From Clavibacter michiganensis (GTDB lineage: Bacteria > Actinomycetota > Actinomycetes > Actinomycetales > Microbacteriaceae): DNA of 64,000 bases. The position numbers and the translations under genes were made by a program. The notes below the pieces were generated by a model. The model was not told where the DNA came from and searched no databases. It was given only the letters and a program-made list of their open reading frames with translations. The stretch is from the NCBI RefSeq assembly GCF_002151125.1, contig NZ_MDJZ01000016.1:62001-126000 (forward strand), read 5' to 3'. Position 1 is the first letter of the stretch. Each line of letters begins with the position of its first letter. Shown here piece by piece: positions 8,344 through 17,551 of the stretch.

Positions 8344-8928
8344 ATGCCCGCCGCCGCGCACGACCTCCTCACCCTCCCCGACCGGGCCGCGTGGCGCGCC
8401 TGGCTCGACGCGCACGAGGGGACATCCGACGGCGTGTGGCTGGTGCTCGCGAAGAAGGGCACGACGGATCCGACCTCTCTCACCTACGCCGAGGCGCTCG
8501 ACGAGGCGCTGTGCAGCGGATGGATCGACGGGCAGACCGCGAGCATCGATGAGCGGATCTTCCGCCGCCGCTTCACCCCGCGGCGGAAGGCGTCGCTGTG
8601 GTCGGAGCGAAACATCGGCCTGGTCGCGACGCTCACCGCGGAGGGGCGGATGCGGCCGGCCGGGATCCGCGAGGTCGAGCGCGCGCAGGCCGACGGTCGG
8701 TGGGAGCGCGCCTACGCGGGCCAGGCGTCGGCGGCGGAGCCGGAGGACCTGCTGGTCGCGCTCGCCGCCTCGCCCGATGCGGCCGCGACCTTCGCGACGC
8801 TGTCCAAGGTCAACCGCTACGCCGTGATCCACCGGGTGACGACGGCGCCGAACGCGACCGTCCTCGCGAACCGGCTCGCGAAGCTCGTCGCCATGCTCGA
8901 GCGCGGGGAGGGGCCGCACCCGCAGTGA
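8344..8928 (+). CDS. YdeI/OmpD-associated family protein
   Basis: 194 residues. RAAWRAWLDAHEGTSDGVWL, SLTYAEALDEALCSGWIDGQ, FTPRRKASLWSERNIG and the C-terminal block FATLSKVNRYAVIHRV match the bacterial YdeI/OmdA family (sometimes called bacteriocin-protection proteins). The family is soluble and poorly characterised. It follows the rhodanese gene by 37 bases in the same direction. Role uncertain. Confidence 0.85.
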   Translation: MPAAAHDLLTLPDRAAWRAWLDAHEGTSDGVWLVLAKKGTTDPTSLTYAEALDEALCSGWIDGQTASIDERIFRRRFTPRRKASLWSERNIGLVATLTAEGRMRPAGIREVERAQADGRWERAYAGQASAAEPEDLLVALAASPDAAATFATLSKVNRYAVIHRVTTAPNATVLANRLAKLVAMLERGEGPHPQ

Positions 8929-8941
8929 GCGAGGCGCCGGG

Positions 8942-9601
8942 TCAGGCGCTGGGCAGCGTCAGCGTCAGGATCCCGTCGCGCACCTCGACCGTCGTGCCGT
9001 GGTGGTCGCGGACGCGGGGGAGGCCGACGGTGGTCTCGCTCTCGTGGTCGCCCACGACGACCACGCGCATGCCCGCGGCGAGGCCCGCGCGGATGCCCGC
9101 CTCGGCGTCCTCGTAGACGATCGCGTCCGCGGGATCCACGCCCAGGCGCGACGCCGCGAGCAGGTAGCCGTCGGGGTGCGGCTTGCCGTTCTCGACGTCC
9201 TCGGCGGTGACCACCACGTCCGGCACGCGGACCCCGGCGCCGGTGAGGCGGGCGCGCGCGAGCTCGAGGCCGGCGCTCGTGACGAGGGCGTGGGATCCGG
9301 CGGGCAGCGCGGCCACGAGGTCGCGGGCGCCGGGGATCTCGACCGTGGCGGGGCTGCCGTCGAGCTCCAGCCGGTCGAGCTCGGCGAGGAGCGCGGGCAC
9401 GTCGCTGCCCGCGGGCGCGAACCGGGCGATGCTGTCGGCGGCGCGCACGCCGTGGATCCGCCGGATCAGCTCCTCGGGGTCGTGCCCGAAGCGCACGGCG
9501 AGCATCGTCCAGATCTCCTCCACGAGCGCTGTCGAGTCGACGAGCGTCCCGTCCATGTCGAGGAGGAGCGCGCGGGCGGTGAGCGTGACGGGGGAGGGCA
9601 T
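8942..9601 (-). CDS. HAD-family phosphatase (sugar-phosphatase type)
   Basis: 219 residues from ATG 9601. HAD motif I is LLLDMDGTLVD (nucleophile Asp at about 15), motif II is LVTSAG, the motif III Lys is in NGKPHPDGY and motif IV is VYEDAEAGI. An alpha-helical cap with IRRIHGVRAADSI lies between motifs I and II. This is the beta-phosphoglucomutase-like/sugar-phosphatase subgroup (YfbT/HxpA-like), which removes phosphate from small sugar phosphates. Convergent with the YdeI-like gene. Exact substrate unknown. Confidence 0.93.
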   Translation of the reverse strand: MPSPVTLTARALLLDMDGTLVDSTALVEEIWTMLAVRFGHDPEELIRRIHGVRAADSIARFAPAGSDVPALLAELDRLELDGSPATVEIPGARDLVAALPAGSHALVTSAGLELARARLTGAGVRVPDVVVTAEDVENGKPHPDGYLLAASRLGVDPADAIVYEDAEAGIRAGLAAGMRVVVVGDHESETTVGLPRVRDHHGTTVEVRDGILTLTLPSA

Positions 9602-9754
9602 GGGTCCAGTCTCCCGGACGGGTGGCATGCGCGGGCTCCCGGGCCGGCCACGATGGAAGGGGCGCCGCGATGCGGTGCGGGGCGAGCGGGGGCGGCATGG
9701 CGGCCGGGAACACGGACGAGGTCGAGTGCGCCAGGGGACTCCTGAGGCGATCCC

Positions 9755-9949
9755 GTGGGTGACGTGGTCGAGGCGGCGCTCCTCGTGCTGTCGGTCGTCG
9801 GCCTCGTCGGCCTGATGGTCTGCTTCGTCTGGATGACGGCCCACGGGATGGTCGACAACCGTCGGCCGACACGGTCCATGCTCCTGACGGGCTTCGCGTG
9901 CGCCTTCGTCGGCTGGGGCGCGATGCTGATCCGCGTCTTCCTCTTCTGA
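9755..9949 (+). CDS. Small two-pass membrane protein
   Basis: 64 residues from a GTG at 9755 with a weak GAGG upstream. Hydrophobic segments span about residues 6-29 and 43-63, separated by a basic loop (HGMVDNRRPTRS). No family recognised. Codon third positions are mostly G or C, as in its neighbours, which supports translation. Confidence 0.5.
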   Translation: MGDVVEAALLVLSVVGLVGLMVCFVWMTAHGMVDNRRPTRSMLLTGFACAFVGWGAMLIRVFLF

Positions 9950-10039
9950 GGCCGCCTGCCGCAGTCCTCCACGAGCCGCACCGGTTACGGCCTCCCGCCG
10001 GGCCCGGTCTGCCGCCGCAGGCCCCCGTAGCCTGGACGC

Positions 10040-11185
10040 ATGGCGGGATCCACCGGGCGCGGGCGCGCATCGCACCATGTCGTCATCGGCGCGGGGCTCG
10101 CGGGGGCGGCCACCGCGTGGCAGCTCGCGAGCCGCGGGCACGAGGTCACGGTGCTGGAGCGCGACCGGCCGGCGAGCATGCTGGGCAGCTCGCACGGATC
10201 CGCCCGCATCCTCCGCTACGCCTACGACGACCCCTTCTACGTGCGCCTGATGCGCGACGCCCGCGTGCTCTGGGATCGCCTCGAGCGCACCACGGGCGCG
10301 CGGCTCGTGACCCCGACCGGATCCGTCGACTCGGGACTGGTGCGCCGCCCGGCCGAGCTCGCGCGCGTGCTGGAGCGCGTCGGGATCGAGCACGAGCTGA
10401 TGGGCGCGCGCGAGGCCGAGGGGCGCTGGCCCGAGATGGCCTTCGACTCCGACGTGCTGTTCCACCCGGCCGCGGGCGTGGTCGACGCCGAGGCCGCGGT
10501 GCGCACGATGCTCGACCTCGCCGTCGCGCACGGCGCCGTCGTGCACGAGGGCTGGACGGCCGAGCGGGTGGAGCGGGTCGGCGCGGGCTTCGTCGTGACC
10601 TCCGACGACGGCCGCCGCGTCGAGGGCGACAGCGTGGTGGTGGGCGCGGGCGCCTGGCTGCCCGAGCTGCTCGGCGGCGCGCTGCCGCTGCCGCGCGCGG
10701 CGCTCGACCGCATCCCGCCGCTGCGCGTGCGGCAGGAGCAGGTGTTCCACTTCGCGTACATGGACGGCCCGCCCGCTCGATCGGTGCCGACCTCCATCCA
10801 CATGGACGAGCGCATGCAGGTCTACGCGCTGCCCGGCGGCCGCGACGTCGAGGGCCGCGGCCACAAGGTCGCCGAGTTCGACGGCGGGCGCGTGATCCCG
10901 TCGGCCGCGCACCAGGACGGCGTCGTCGATCCCGCCAACCGCGCCCGTGTCGTCGAGTGGGTGCGCCGCAACCTGCCGGGCGTCGAGCCCGTGCCGTACG
11001 CGGAGGCCACGTGCCTCTTCACGAGCACGCCCACAGAGGACTTCGTGATCGACCGGGTGGACGGGATCACGATCGTCTCGCCCTGCTCCGGCCACGGCGC
11101 CAAGTTCGCGCCGCTCATCGGCAGCCTCGCGGCGGATGCGGCGACCGGCGAGCGCGTCGAGCCCCGGTTCGCGCTCGCGCCCTGA
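10040..11185 (+). CDS. FAD-dependent amine oxidase, monomeric sarcosine oxidase/N-methyltryptophan oxidase family
   Basis: 381 residues. The FAD-binding HVVIGAGLAGAATAWQLASRG begins near residue 12. GSSHGSARILRYAY matches the flavin-contact loop of the family. Cys325 in ATCLFTSTPTEDFVID occupies the position that covalently binds FAD in monomeric sarcosine oxidase. The late SPCSGHGAKFAP is also diagnostic. It would oxidise an N-methyl amino acid or similar secondary amine, releasing H2O2. Length is normal for the family (about 385). No heterotetrameric sox genes nearby; the substrate cannot be decided. Confidence 0.92.
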   Translation: MAGSTGRGRASHHVVIGAGLAGAATAWQLASRGHEVTVLERDRPASMLGSSHGSARILRYAYDDPFYVRLMRDARVLWDRLERTTGARLVTPTGSVDSGLVRRPAELARVLERVGIEHELMGAREAEGRWPEMAFDSDVLFHPAAGVVDAEAAVRTMLDLAVAHGAVVHEGWTAERVERVGAGFVVTSDDGRRVEGDSVVVGAGAWLPELLGGALPLPRAALDRIPPLRVRQEQVFHFAYMDGPPARSVPTSIHMDERMQVYALPGGRDVEGRGHKVAEFDGGRVIPSAAHQDGVVDPANRARVVEWVRRNLPGVEPVPYAEATCLFTSTPTEDFVIDRVDGITIVSPCSGHGAKFAPLIGSLAADAATGERVEPRFALAP

Positions 11186-11206
11186 GCCCTGAGGCCCGCG
11201 GTCCGT

Positions 11207-11227
11207 GCGAGCCGGATCCGGTCTCGC
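11207..11227. terminator. Possible bidirectional terminator hairpin
   Basis: GCGAG and CTCGC flank the palindrome CCGGATCCGG with one bulged T, between the convergent stops of the FAD oxidase and the next gene. It lacks a T-run, so termination is only inferred from position. Confidence 0.3.
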
Positions 11228-11905
11228 TCAGACCTTCTGCGGTCGACCCCGGCCGGCCGTGCGGGCGCGGGCGCGCCCCTGCAGCCGCGCCTCGGCCACC
11301 TCCGCGACGCGTTCCCGATCGGCCGCCAGCCGCGCCACCTCGGCGCGCAGCTCGTCGACGCGGTCGTCGCGCCCCTCCTCGGGGAACGCGCCGGGCAGCA
11401 GCTGCGGGGCGAGCCGCGCGCGCACGATCTGCTCGAGCGCCGAGTCGCGCGCGATGACCAGCACCTCGCGGAGCGCCGCCGGGTCGCGCGAGAGGGCACC
11501 CAGCCGTTCCACGATCTCCTCCGCGATCTCGGCGCGCAGCCGGAGGCCCGGCACGTCGCCCTCGCGGTAGTCGTCGGGCCGCTTGCCCTTGCCGTCGCGC
11601 AGTGCGGCGCGGTCGCGGGCCATGCGCAGCCGCTCGGCCTCGCCGCGCTTCTCGCCGATGAGCTCGGCCAGCTCGCCGCGGAGCGCCTCGATGAGCGACT
11701 CCTCGTCGAACGGCCGGCGCTCCCGCAGCGTGCGCAGGATGATGAGGTTCCCCATCTGGATCCGGAGCGCGACGCCGACGAGCAGCAGCGCCTCCTCGAC
11801 GAGGACCTCCTTCTGCGCCGGATCCGCGGCGACGCGGGCGGCCACGGACGGCGGCGGGGCACCCGGCTTGGAGGACTTCGCGGGGCGGATGCGGGGCCGG
11901 GGCAT
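11228..11905 (-). CDS. Unrecognised charged, helical cytosolic protein
   Basis: 225 residues from ATG 11905 (MPRPRIRPAKSSKPG). No membrane segment or signal peptide. The N-terminal 25 residues are basic and proline-rich. The middle is helical: EVLVEEALLLVGVALRIQMG, then a charged stretch about 65-105 rich in Glu/Arg and a second helical block with ALREVLVIARDSALEQIV. The C-terminus has a likely coiled coil (about 180-210) and an Arg-rich tail (GRARARTAGRGRPQKV) that could bind nucleic acid. I do not recognise a family. Confidence 0.72.
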   Translation of the reverse strand: MPRPRIRPAKSSKPGAPPPSVAARVAADPAQKEVLVEEALLLVGVALRIQMGNLIILRTLRERRPFDEESLIEALRGELAELIGEKRGEAERLRMARDRAALRDGKGKRPDDYREGDVPGLRLRAEIAEEIVERLGALSRDPAALREVLVIARDSALEQIVRARLAPQLLPGAFPEEGRDDRVDELRAEVARLAADRERVAEVAEARLQGRARARTAGRGRPQKV

Positions 11906-12027
11906 GACGTCCTCCCGGTCCGCTCGCTCCACCGGCGAGGTGATCCCAGGCTACGCGGAACGGCCGACCTCGGGGCGGGTCATGCCCCCGATCAGGGAGC
12001 GGATCCGCGTCTCGCCCGCGCCCGCCC

Positions 12028-12987
12028 TCACCCCATCGTGCGCTTCAGGAACGCGATCGTGCCGAGCTCGTCGTCGATGCCGCCGCCGTCGTGGCCGTTG
12101 TACTCCCACTCGATGATCTCCTTCTCGCCCGCGTACGCGTTGAACGCGCCGTAGACGGTGGAGGGCGGGCAGGTCGCGTCCATGAGCCCCACCGAGAAGC
12201 GGGCGGGCGCGGTGGCGCGACGCGAGAACGCGACGCCGTCGAAGTACCGCAGCACGGCGTGCACGTCCTCGCCGCGCCCCCGGTGCGTCTTCAGGTAGTC
12301 GACGACCTCGTGGTACGGGTACGCGTCGGTGATGTGGGTGGCCCGCTCGATGTCGCAGAGGAACGGCACGTACGCGGAGACCGCGGCGAGGTCGTCGCGG
12401 AGGCCGGCGACCGCGAGGGCCATGCCGCCGCCCTGGCTGCCGCCCTGCACGGCGATGCGCGACGGATCCACCACGTCGAGCGACCGGGCGACGTCGACCG
12501 CGCGCACGGCGTCGGTGAAGAGGCGGCGGTAGTAGTAGGTGTCGCGCGACGCGATCCCGCGGGTCATGAAGCCGGGGATCGCGGGTCCGGCCTCGCCGTG
12601 GTCGGCCGTGTCGCCGGCGCTCCAGTACGAGCCCTGGCCGCGGGTGTCCATCTGCAGGTGCGCGAAGCCGGCGGCCGCGTAGATCAGCGTCTCCTCGGCG
12701 CGTCCGCGGCCGCCGCCGTAGCCGACGTACGAGACCACGGTGGGCAGCGGGCCGGTCGCGCCGCGCGGGGTGCGGAGCCAGGCGCGCACGTCGGTGCCGC
12801 CGGATCCCGCGAAGGTCACGTCCTGCACGTCGACGAGCGCGAGGTCGGTCTGCACGGGCGCGAGCCGCACGTCGAGGTCGTGGCTCCCGGCCTCGGCGAG
12901 CGTGTCGGCCCAGAAGGCGTCGAAGTCCTCGGGGTCGACGTGGCTGCTGACGTGCGCGCGGGCGGCGTCGACGGGTTCGATGAGCAT
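12028..12987 (-). CDS. Acetyl xylan esterase/cephalosporin deacetylase-type hydrolase (CE7)
   Basis: 319 residues. The alpha/beta hydrolase nucleophile Ser184 is in AVQGGSQGGGMAL. The conserved RGQGSYW motif (RGQ is diagnostic of CE7) is at about 117. The acid is in LMDATCPP and the His in YNGHDGG near the end. CE7 enzymes deacetylate xylo-oligosaccharides and small acetylated compounds, including cephalosporins. No secretion signal, so it acts on imported substrates. It lies just downstream of the hydrolase/transport operon but is separated by 105 bases and may have its own promoter. Confidence 0.92.
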   Translation of the reverse strand: MLIEPVDAARAHVSSHVDPEDFDAFWADTLAEAGSHDLDVRLAPVQTDLALVDVQDVTFAGSGGTDVRAWLRTPRGATGPLPTVVSYVGYGGGRGRAEETLIYAAAGFAHLQMDTRGQGSYWSAGDTADHGEAGPAIPGFMTRGIASRDTYYYRRLFTDAVRAVDVARSLDVVDPSRIAVQGGSQGGGMALAVAGLRDDLAAVSAYVPFLCDIERATHITDAYPYHEVVDYLKTHRGRGEDVHAVLRYFDGVAFSRRATAPARFSVGLMDATCPPSTVYGAFNAYAGEKEIIEWEYNGHDGGGIDDELGTIAFLKRTMG

Positions 12988-13092
12988 GGATCCTCCGGGA
13001 GCGGTGACGACGGGCGGTCGGCGACCGCGCGCCCTCGGGCCGCGTCGCCTCGCTCATCATGCCCGCCCGCGGGTCGGACGGCACGCGCGGGC

Positions 13093-13752
13093 TCAGCGGA
13101 AGAGCGGCGACCCGTCGGAGAGCTCGGCGTCGAGGAAGGTCCAGATCCACTCGAGCGCCCGCGCGTTGTCGAGGCCCGGGACCTTCTGGGAGAGCTGCGT
13201 CGCGATCCCGTCGCTGAAGGCCGCGAGCTTGAGCGCGACCTCGGGCGCGTCCACCGCGCGGAACGTGCCGGCCTCGACGCCGCGGCGGATCGTGCGGACG
13301 AGGCACGCCTCCCACACGCGGATGCGCTCGAGGCGGTCGGCGGTGAGACCGGGCTGGCGGGCCACGGCGGTCCAGTAGTCCGACCAGAGGCGCCAGTGCG
13401 ACTCGGCCTCGTCGTCGCCCGTGAACAGCGGCTCGACCAGCAGGCGGATCCCGTGCACCGGATCCGGGTCGGCGTCCACCTCCTCGACGATCGACGCGTA
13501 GAACCGGTCGGTCTCGAGCACGACGACCTCGTCGAGGATCTCCGCGACGCTCCCGAAGTGGTACGTCACCGTGCCGACCGAGACGTCGCCCTCGGCCGCG
13601 ATGTCGCGGAGGCCGGTGGCGGTGAGGCCCTGGCGGAGGATCACGGCGCGGGCGGCCTCGACGATCATCGCCCGCCGGACCTCCGGCTTCTCGCGCTTCC
13701 CGCCGCGACGGGCCGCGCCGTCGGTCGCGGTCGCGGTGGTGCCGGCGCTCAT
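13093..13752 (-). CDS. TetR-family regulator, last gene of transport-hydrolase operon
   Basis: 219 residues. After a basic N-terminus, the helix-turn-helix spans about 35-65 (GLRDIAAEGDVSVGTVTYHFGS), followed by a BetI-like C-terminal domain with HWRLWSDYWTAVARQPGL. Its start overlaps the stop of the CocE-like hydrolase by ATGA (13749-13752). It therefore sits in the same transcript as the importer. A perfect palindrome upstream of the operon's first gene (21105-21124) is the natural candidate for its binding site, giving negative autoregulation by the imported compound or its hydrolysis product. Confidence 0.9.
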   Translation of the reverse strand: MSAGTTATATDGAARRGGKREKPEVRRAMIVEAARAVILRQGLTATGLRDIAAEGDVSVGTVTYHFGSVAEILDEVVVLETDRFYASIVEEVDADPDPVHGIRLLVEPLFTGDDEAESHWRLWSDYWTAVARQPGLTADRLERIRVWEACLVRTIRRGVEAGTFRAVDAPEVALKLAAFSDGIATQLSQKVPGLDNARALEWIWTFLDAELSDGSPLFR

Positions 13753-15806
13753 GCGGAGGTCCGCGGCACGAGGTCGTCGAACGTGCGGTCGGCGACGAGC
13801 ACCTCGGGCGCGTCCGGGCCGCCGTCGCGCGCCCAGGCCTTGAGCGTGTTGACCACGCGGAAGGCGTCCGCGTCAGCGGTCACGCGCGAGGTCGTCTCGA
13901 GCCGCGCGCGCCAGCCGGGCTTCTCCAGGCCGATGGCCCAGCGCGATTCCGCGACGGCGGACAGCGGGTCGCCCTCGGTGATCCGGTACGTCTCGCGGCT
14001 CGACTCGGTGAAGACGAGGCCGTCGGGGTAGATCCGGGATCCGCCGTAGCCGGGGTCCACGTCGAGCGTCCACTCGCCGGTCGCCACGTCGTGGGAGACG
14101 CTGCGCTCGGGCAGGCCGGAGTCGTCGGGGATCCGCTGGATGGCGAGCGGCGTCGACTGCACGGCCTCCTCGAAGCGCACGCCGTCGTCCTCCGCGCGCG
14201 TCCAGACGGGCAGGGTCACGGTGCTGCGGGAGGGCTCGACGATGAGGGTCGCCTCGCGGGCGTGCGGCCAGATCCACGGCCAGTACGCCGACGACACCGC
14301 GATGCGCAGCCGGTGCCCGGCGGGGAAGGAGTGGCCGGTGGCGACGAGCGGGACGCGCACGACCACCTCCTCGCCCGGGACCATGGGGTCGATCCGGGCG
14401 CGGTCGACCCGCTTGTTGAGGTTGAGCACGCCGCGCGTCACGAGGGTGGACGCGCCGTCGGGGGCGACGTCGCACAGCCGCACGATCACGTTCGCGTCGG
14501 GCAGGTCGCTCGTGACCGCGAGGTCGACCAGCACGTTGCCGAGCACGTCCAGCGGCTCGTCGAGGAGCAGGTCGAAGCAGACGGAGAGGCCGTCCTCGGC
14601 GCGCTGGTCCGGCGGCAGGTCGGTGGCGTTGCCGAAGGGGAAGAAGCGGCCGGCGTCGAGGCCCGTGCGCTGGGGGGAGCGGATCACGACGGCGTCGCCC
14701 GCGGGGACGGGCCCGTGGAACACGGTCAGCGGCAGCACGGGCTGGGCGGCGACGGACGCCGGCGGCGGCCACGACTCCGCGGCGACCCAGCGGCCGGTGC
14801 GCACCGGGTAGCTCGTGGCGGGCGGCTCGGAGTCGCTGAGGAAGGCCCGGAGCGCGGGATCCGCCTCCACCCCGGTGTCGACGCCCTTCAGCCAGCGGTC
14901 CCACCAGCGGAGCGTCTCCTGCAGGAAGCCGATCGACGGGCCGGGCGTGAGGCCGCGGTCCGGGTACTGGTGCGACCACGGGCCGACGATGCCCTTGGCC
15001 GGGCCGGGCAGGTTCTCCACGAGGCGCAGCACGGCGTCGCGGTACGGATCCGCCCAGCCGCCGACCGCGAGCACCGCCGCGGAGATGTCCGAGTAGTCCT
15101 CGCACACGCTGCCGTGGCGCCAGTAGTCGTCGCGCTCCTGGTGCGCGAGCCAGGTGGGCGTCATCGGCTGGTTCGACTCGAGGCGCTCGCGCCAGCGCTC
15201 CACCCAGCCGTCGCCCACGACCTCGGGCCGCGGCGGCCGGGAGTTGAACGCGAACATCGTCGCGCCCCACGCGGCCATGTCGATGCCGAGCACCGCGCCG
15301 CCCATGTAGTGCACGTCGTCGTCGTACCGGTCGTCGGTGGAGCAGACGGTGACGACGGCCTTCAGGGCCTCGGGCGCGCGGGCCGCGAGCTGCAGGCCGT
15401 TGAAGCCGCCCCACGAGATCCCGAAGACGCCGACGGCGCCCGAGCACCAGTCCTGCGCGGCGATCCACTCGATCACGGCGACCCCGTCGTCGAGCTCCTG
15501 CGCGGAGTACTCGTCCACGAAGAGGCCGTCGGAGGATCCGGTGCCGCGGATGTCGACGCGGATGGACGCGTAGCCGTGGGCCGCGTACCACGGGTGCCGC
15601 TCGCTGTCGCGCGGGGCGGTCCAGTCGTCGAGCCGGTACGGCAGGTACTCGAGGAGGGCCGGGACGGGCTCGTCGGTCGCGGGCGCCCAGATGCGGGCGT
15701 GCAGGCGGGCGCCGTCGGGCATCGGGATCCAGACGTCGCGCTGCGACACGCCGGCATCGGCGTCGGCCCCGGTCGTCGGGCTCGTCCCTCGTGCGGCGTC
15801 GGTCAT
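13749..15806 (-). CDS. CocE/NonD-family serine hydrolase
   Basis: 685 residues. The N-terminal alpha/beta hydrolase domain has the nucleophile Ser131 in GVFGISWGGFNG, preceded by VDIRGTGSS. The acid is probably Asp in GGWADPYRD and the His is in GPWSHQYP. The C-terminal half is the jelly-roll X-Pro dipeptidyl-peptidase C-terminal domain (DLAVTSDLPDANVIVRLCDV, GHRLRIAVSSAYWPW). The family includes cocaine esterase, glutaryl-7-ACA acylase and X-Pro peptidases. No signal peptide, so it works inside on something the adjoining importer brings in. ATGA overlaps on both sides couple it to the ABC ATPase and the TetR gene. Confidence 0.93.
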   Translation of the reverse strand: MTDAARGTSPTTGADADAGVSQRDVWIPMPDGARLHARIWAPATDEPVPALLEYLPYRLDDWTAPRDSERHPWYAAHGYASIRVDIRGTGSSDGLFVDEYSAQELDDGVAVIEWIAAQDWCSGAVGVFGISWGGFNGLQLAARAPEALKAVVTVCSTDDRYDDDVHYMGGAVLGIDMAAWGATMFAFNSRPPRPEVVGDGWVERWRERLESNQPMTPTWLAHQERDDYWRHGSVCEDYSDISAAVLAVGGWADPYRDAVLRLVENLPGPAKGIVGPWSHQYPDRGLTPGPSIGFLQETLRWWDRWLKGVDTGVEADPALRAFLSDSEPPATSYPVRTGRWVAAESWPPPASVAAQPVLPLTVFHGPVPAGDAVVIRSPQRTGLDAGRFFPFGNATDLPPDQRAEDGLSVCFDLLLDEPLDVLGNVLVDLAVTSDLPDANVIVRLCDVAPDGASTLVTRGVLNLNKRVDRARIDPMVPGEEVVVRVPLVATGHSFPAGHRLRIAVSSAYWPWIWPHAREATLIVEPSRSTVTLPVWTRAEDDGVRFEEAVQSTPLAIQRIPDDSGLPERSVSHDVATGEWTLDVDPGYGGSRIYPDGLVFTESSRETYRITEGDPLSAVAESRWAIGLEKPGWRARLETTSRVTADADAFRVVNTLKAWARDGGPDAPEVLVADRTFDDLVPRTSA

Positions 15807-17551
15807 CGTGCGTCCTCCCAGTCCCGGATCCGGTGCCCGTCGCCGAGCTCCCTCCACCCTCCACCCGCGGCGTCGCGCCAGGTGGCCGTCACGTCGGCGA
15901 CGTCCGGCAGCTCGGTGGCGCCGGGCTCGAGCGTCGCCGCGAGCAGCTGGCGCGTGTAGGGGTGGTTCAGCCCCTGGAACACGCGCTCGGTCGGGCCGAT
16001 CTCCACGATGCGCCCGCCGGTCATCACGGCCACGCGGTCCGCGACGCCGCGCACGACCGCGAGGTCGTGGCTGATGAAGAGGCAGCTCAGTCCCTTGTCG
16101 CGCTGCAGGTCGGCGAGCAGCTGGAGGATCTCCGCCTGCACGCGCACGTCGAGCGCCGTCGTGATCTCGTCGGCGATCACGAGCTGCGGGCCCGCGGCCA
16201 GCGCGCGGGCGATCCCGACGCGCTGCCGCTGCCCGCCCGAGAGCTGGCTCGGCAGCCGCGACGCGAACTCCGGCGACAGCCCCACCTCGGTGAGGATCTC
16301 GCCCACGCGCTCGGCCGAGGCACGGCCCGTGAACAGCTTCAGCGGCCGGGCGATGGCCGCGCCGACGGTACGCCGGGGGTTGAGCGACGTGTCCGCGTTC
16401 TGGAACACGAGCTGCACCGCGCGCCGGAGCTCGGGCGATCGGCCGGCGACCGCGGAGGTCAGGTCGCCCGTGACGCCGTCGCCCTGGAAGCGGAACGTGC
16501 CCGACTCGGTGGGCACCAGCCCGGCCAGGGCGGTCGCGAGCGTGGTCTTGCCGCTGCCGGACTCGCCGACCACGGCGAGCGTCTCGCGCGGCGCGATGGT
16601 GAACGACACGTCGGACACCGCGGGCGGCAGGCCGCGGGCGTACCGGACGACGAGGCCGTCGGCGACGACCATCGGGGTCTCCGCGGCGGGAACGGTGCCC
16701 GGAGCGTCCGTGCCGGCGCCGCCCGGGGCTGTGCTCCCCGGGATCGCCGCCAGCAGCTCCCGCGTGTACGGATGCTCGGGCGACGCGAACAGCTCCGCCG
16801 TCGGCCGGTGCTCGACGATCACGCCGTCGCGCATCACCGCGATCTCGTCGACCATCGTCGAGACGACGCCGAGGTCGTGGCTGACGAGCAGCACGGCCAT
16901 GCCGAGCTCGCGGGCGAGGTCGCGGATCAGGGTCAGCACGGCCGCCTGCGTCACGACGTCGAGCGCGGTCGTCGGCTCGTCGAGCACGAGCACCCGGGGG
17001 CGCGCGGCGACGGCCATGGCGATCGCGATGCGCTGCTGCTGCCCGCCGGAGAGCTGGTGCGGGTACCGGCGCACGATGGTCGCGGGATCCGGGAGGCGCA
17101 CGAGGCGGATCAGCTCCAGCACCCGCTCGTCCTCGCTCGGCAGCCCGTGGCTCTCGAGCGCCTCGCGGAGCTGGCGGCCCACGCGCATCGAGGGCGTGAG
17201 CGCCTGGCCGGCGTTCTGCGCGACGACCGCCGCGGTGCCGCCGCGGAGCGCCCGCGTCGCGGCGGGCGAGAGGGCGAACACGTCCTCGCCGCCGACCTCC
17301 ACGGATCCGGCGACGATCCGGGATCCCCGGCGCAGGTGCGCGAGGAGCGTCCGCGCGACCGTGGACTTCCCGCTGCCCGACTCGCCGACGAGCCCGAGCG
17401 CGCGCCCGGCGCGGATCTCGAAGCCCACGCCGCGGACCACCGGCACGTCGGCGCTCCCGGCCGCGTAGGAGATCGCCAGGTCGGCGACGCGGACGACCGT
17501 GCCGAGCCGCACCTGGCCGGTGAGCGTGTCCTCGAAGCCGCCGGGCGTCAT
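15803..17551 (-). CDS. Dipeptide/oligopeptide-type ABC transporter, double ATPase
   Basis: 582 residues containing two full nucleotide-binding domains, equal to a DppD-DppF fusion. The first has Walker A GESGSGKST at 56-64 and signature LSGGQQQR at about 167. The second has GESGSGKTT at about 328 and LSGGQRQR at about 437. Both have DE(P/I)TTALD Walker B regions and the C-terminal HPYTR(E/Q)LLAA of oligopeptide ATPases. The domains are joined by a Gly/Ala/Pro linker at about 270-300. Translationally coupled to the permease gene before it and the hydrolase gene after it by ATGA overlaps. Confidence 0.95.
   Translation of the reverse strand: MTPGGFEDTLTGQVRLGTVVRVADLAISYAAGSADVPVVRGVGFEIRAGRALGLVGESGSGKSTVARTLLAHLRRGSRIVAGSVEVGGEDVFALSPAATRALRGGTAAVVAQNAGQALTPSMRVGRQLREALESHGLPSEDERVLELIRLVRLPDPATIVRRYPHQLSGGQQQRIAIAMAVAARPRVLVLDEPTTALDVVTQAAVLTLIRDLARELGMAVLLVSHDLGVVSTMVDEIAVMRDGVIVEHRPTAELFASPEHPYTRELLAAIPGSTAPGGAGTDAPGTVPAAETPMVVADGLVVRYARGLPPAVSDVSFTIAPRETLAVVGESGSGKTTLATALAGLVPTESGTFRFQGDGVTGDLTSAVAGRSPELRRAVQLVFQNADTSLNPRRTVGAAIARPLKLFTGRASAERVGEILTEVGLSPEFASRLPSQLSGGQRQRVGIARALAAGPQLVIADEITTALDVRVQAEILQLLADLQRDKGLSCLFISHDLAVVRGVADRVAVMTGGRIVEIGPTERVFQGLNHPYTRQLLAATLEPGATELPDVADVTATWRDAAGGGWRELGDGHRIRDWEDAR

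Noticed and set aside
9651-9745. 31-codon frame before the small membrane protein gene
   Set aside because: No ribosome site, Gly/Arg/Ala composition typical of non-coding GC-rich DNA, and no conserved feature.
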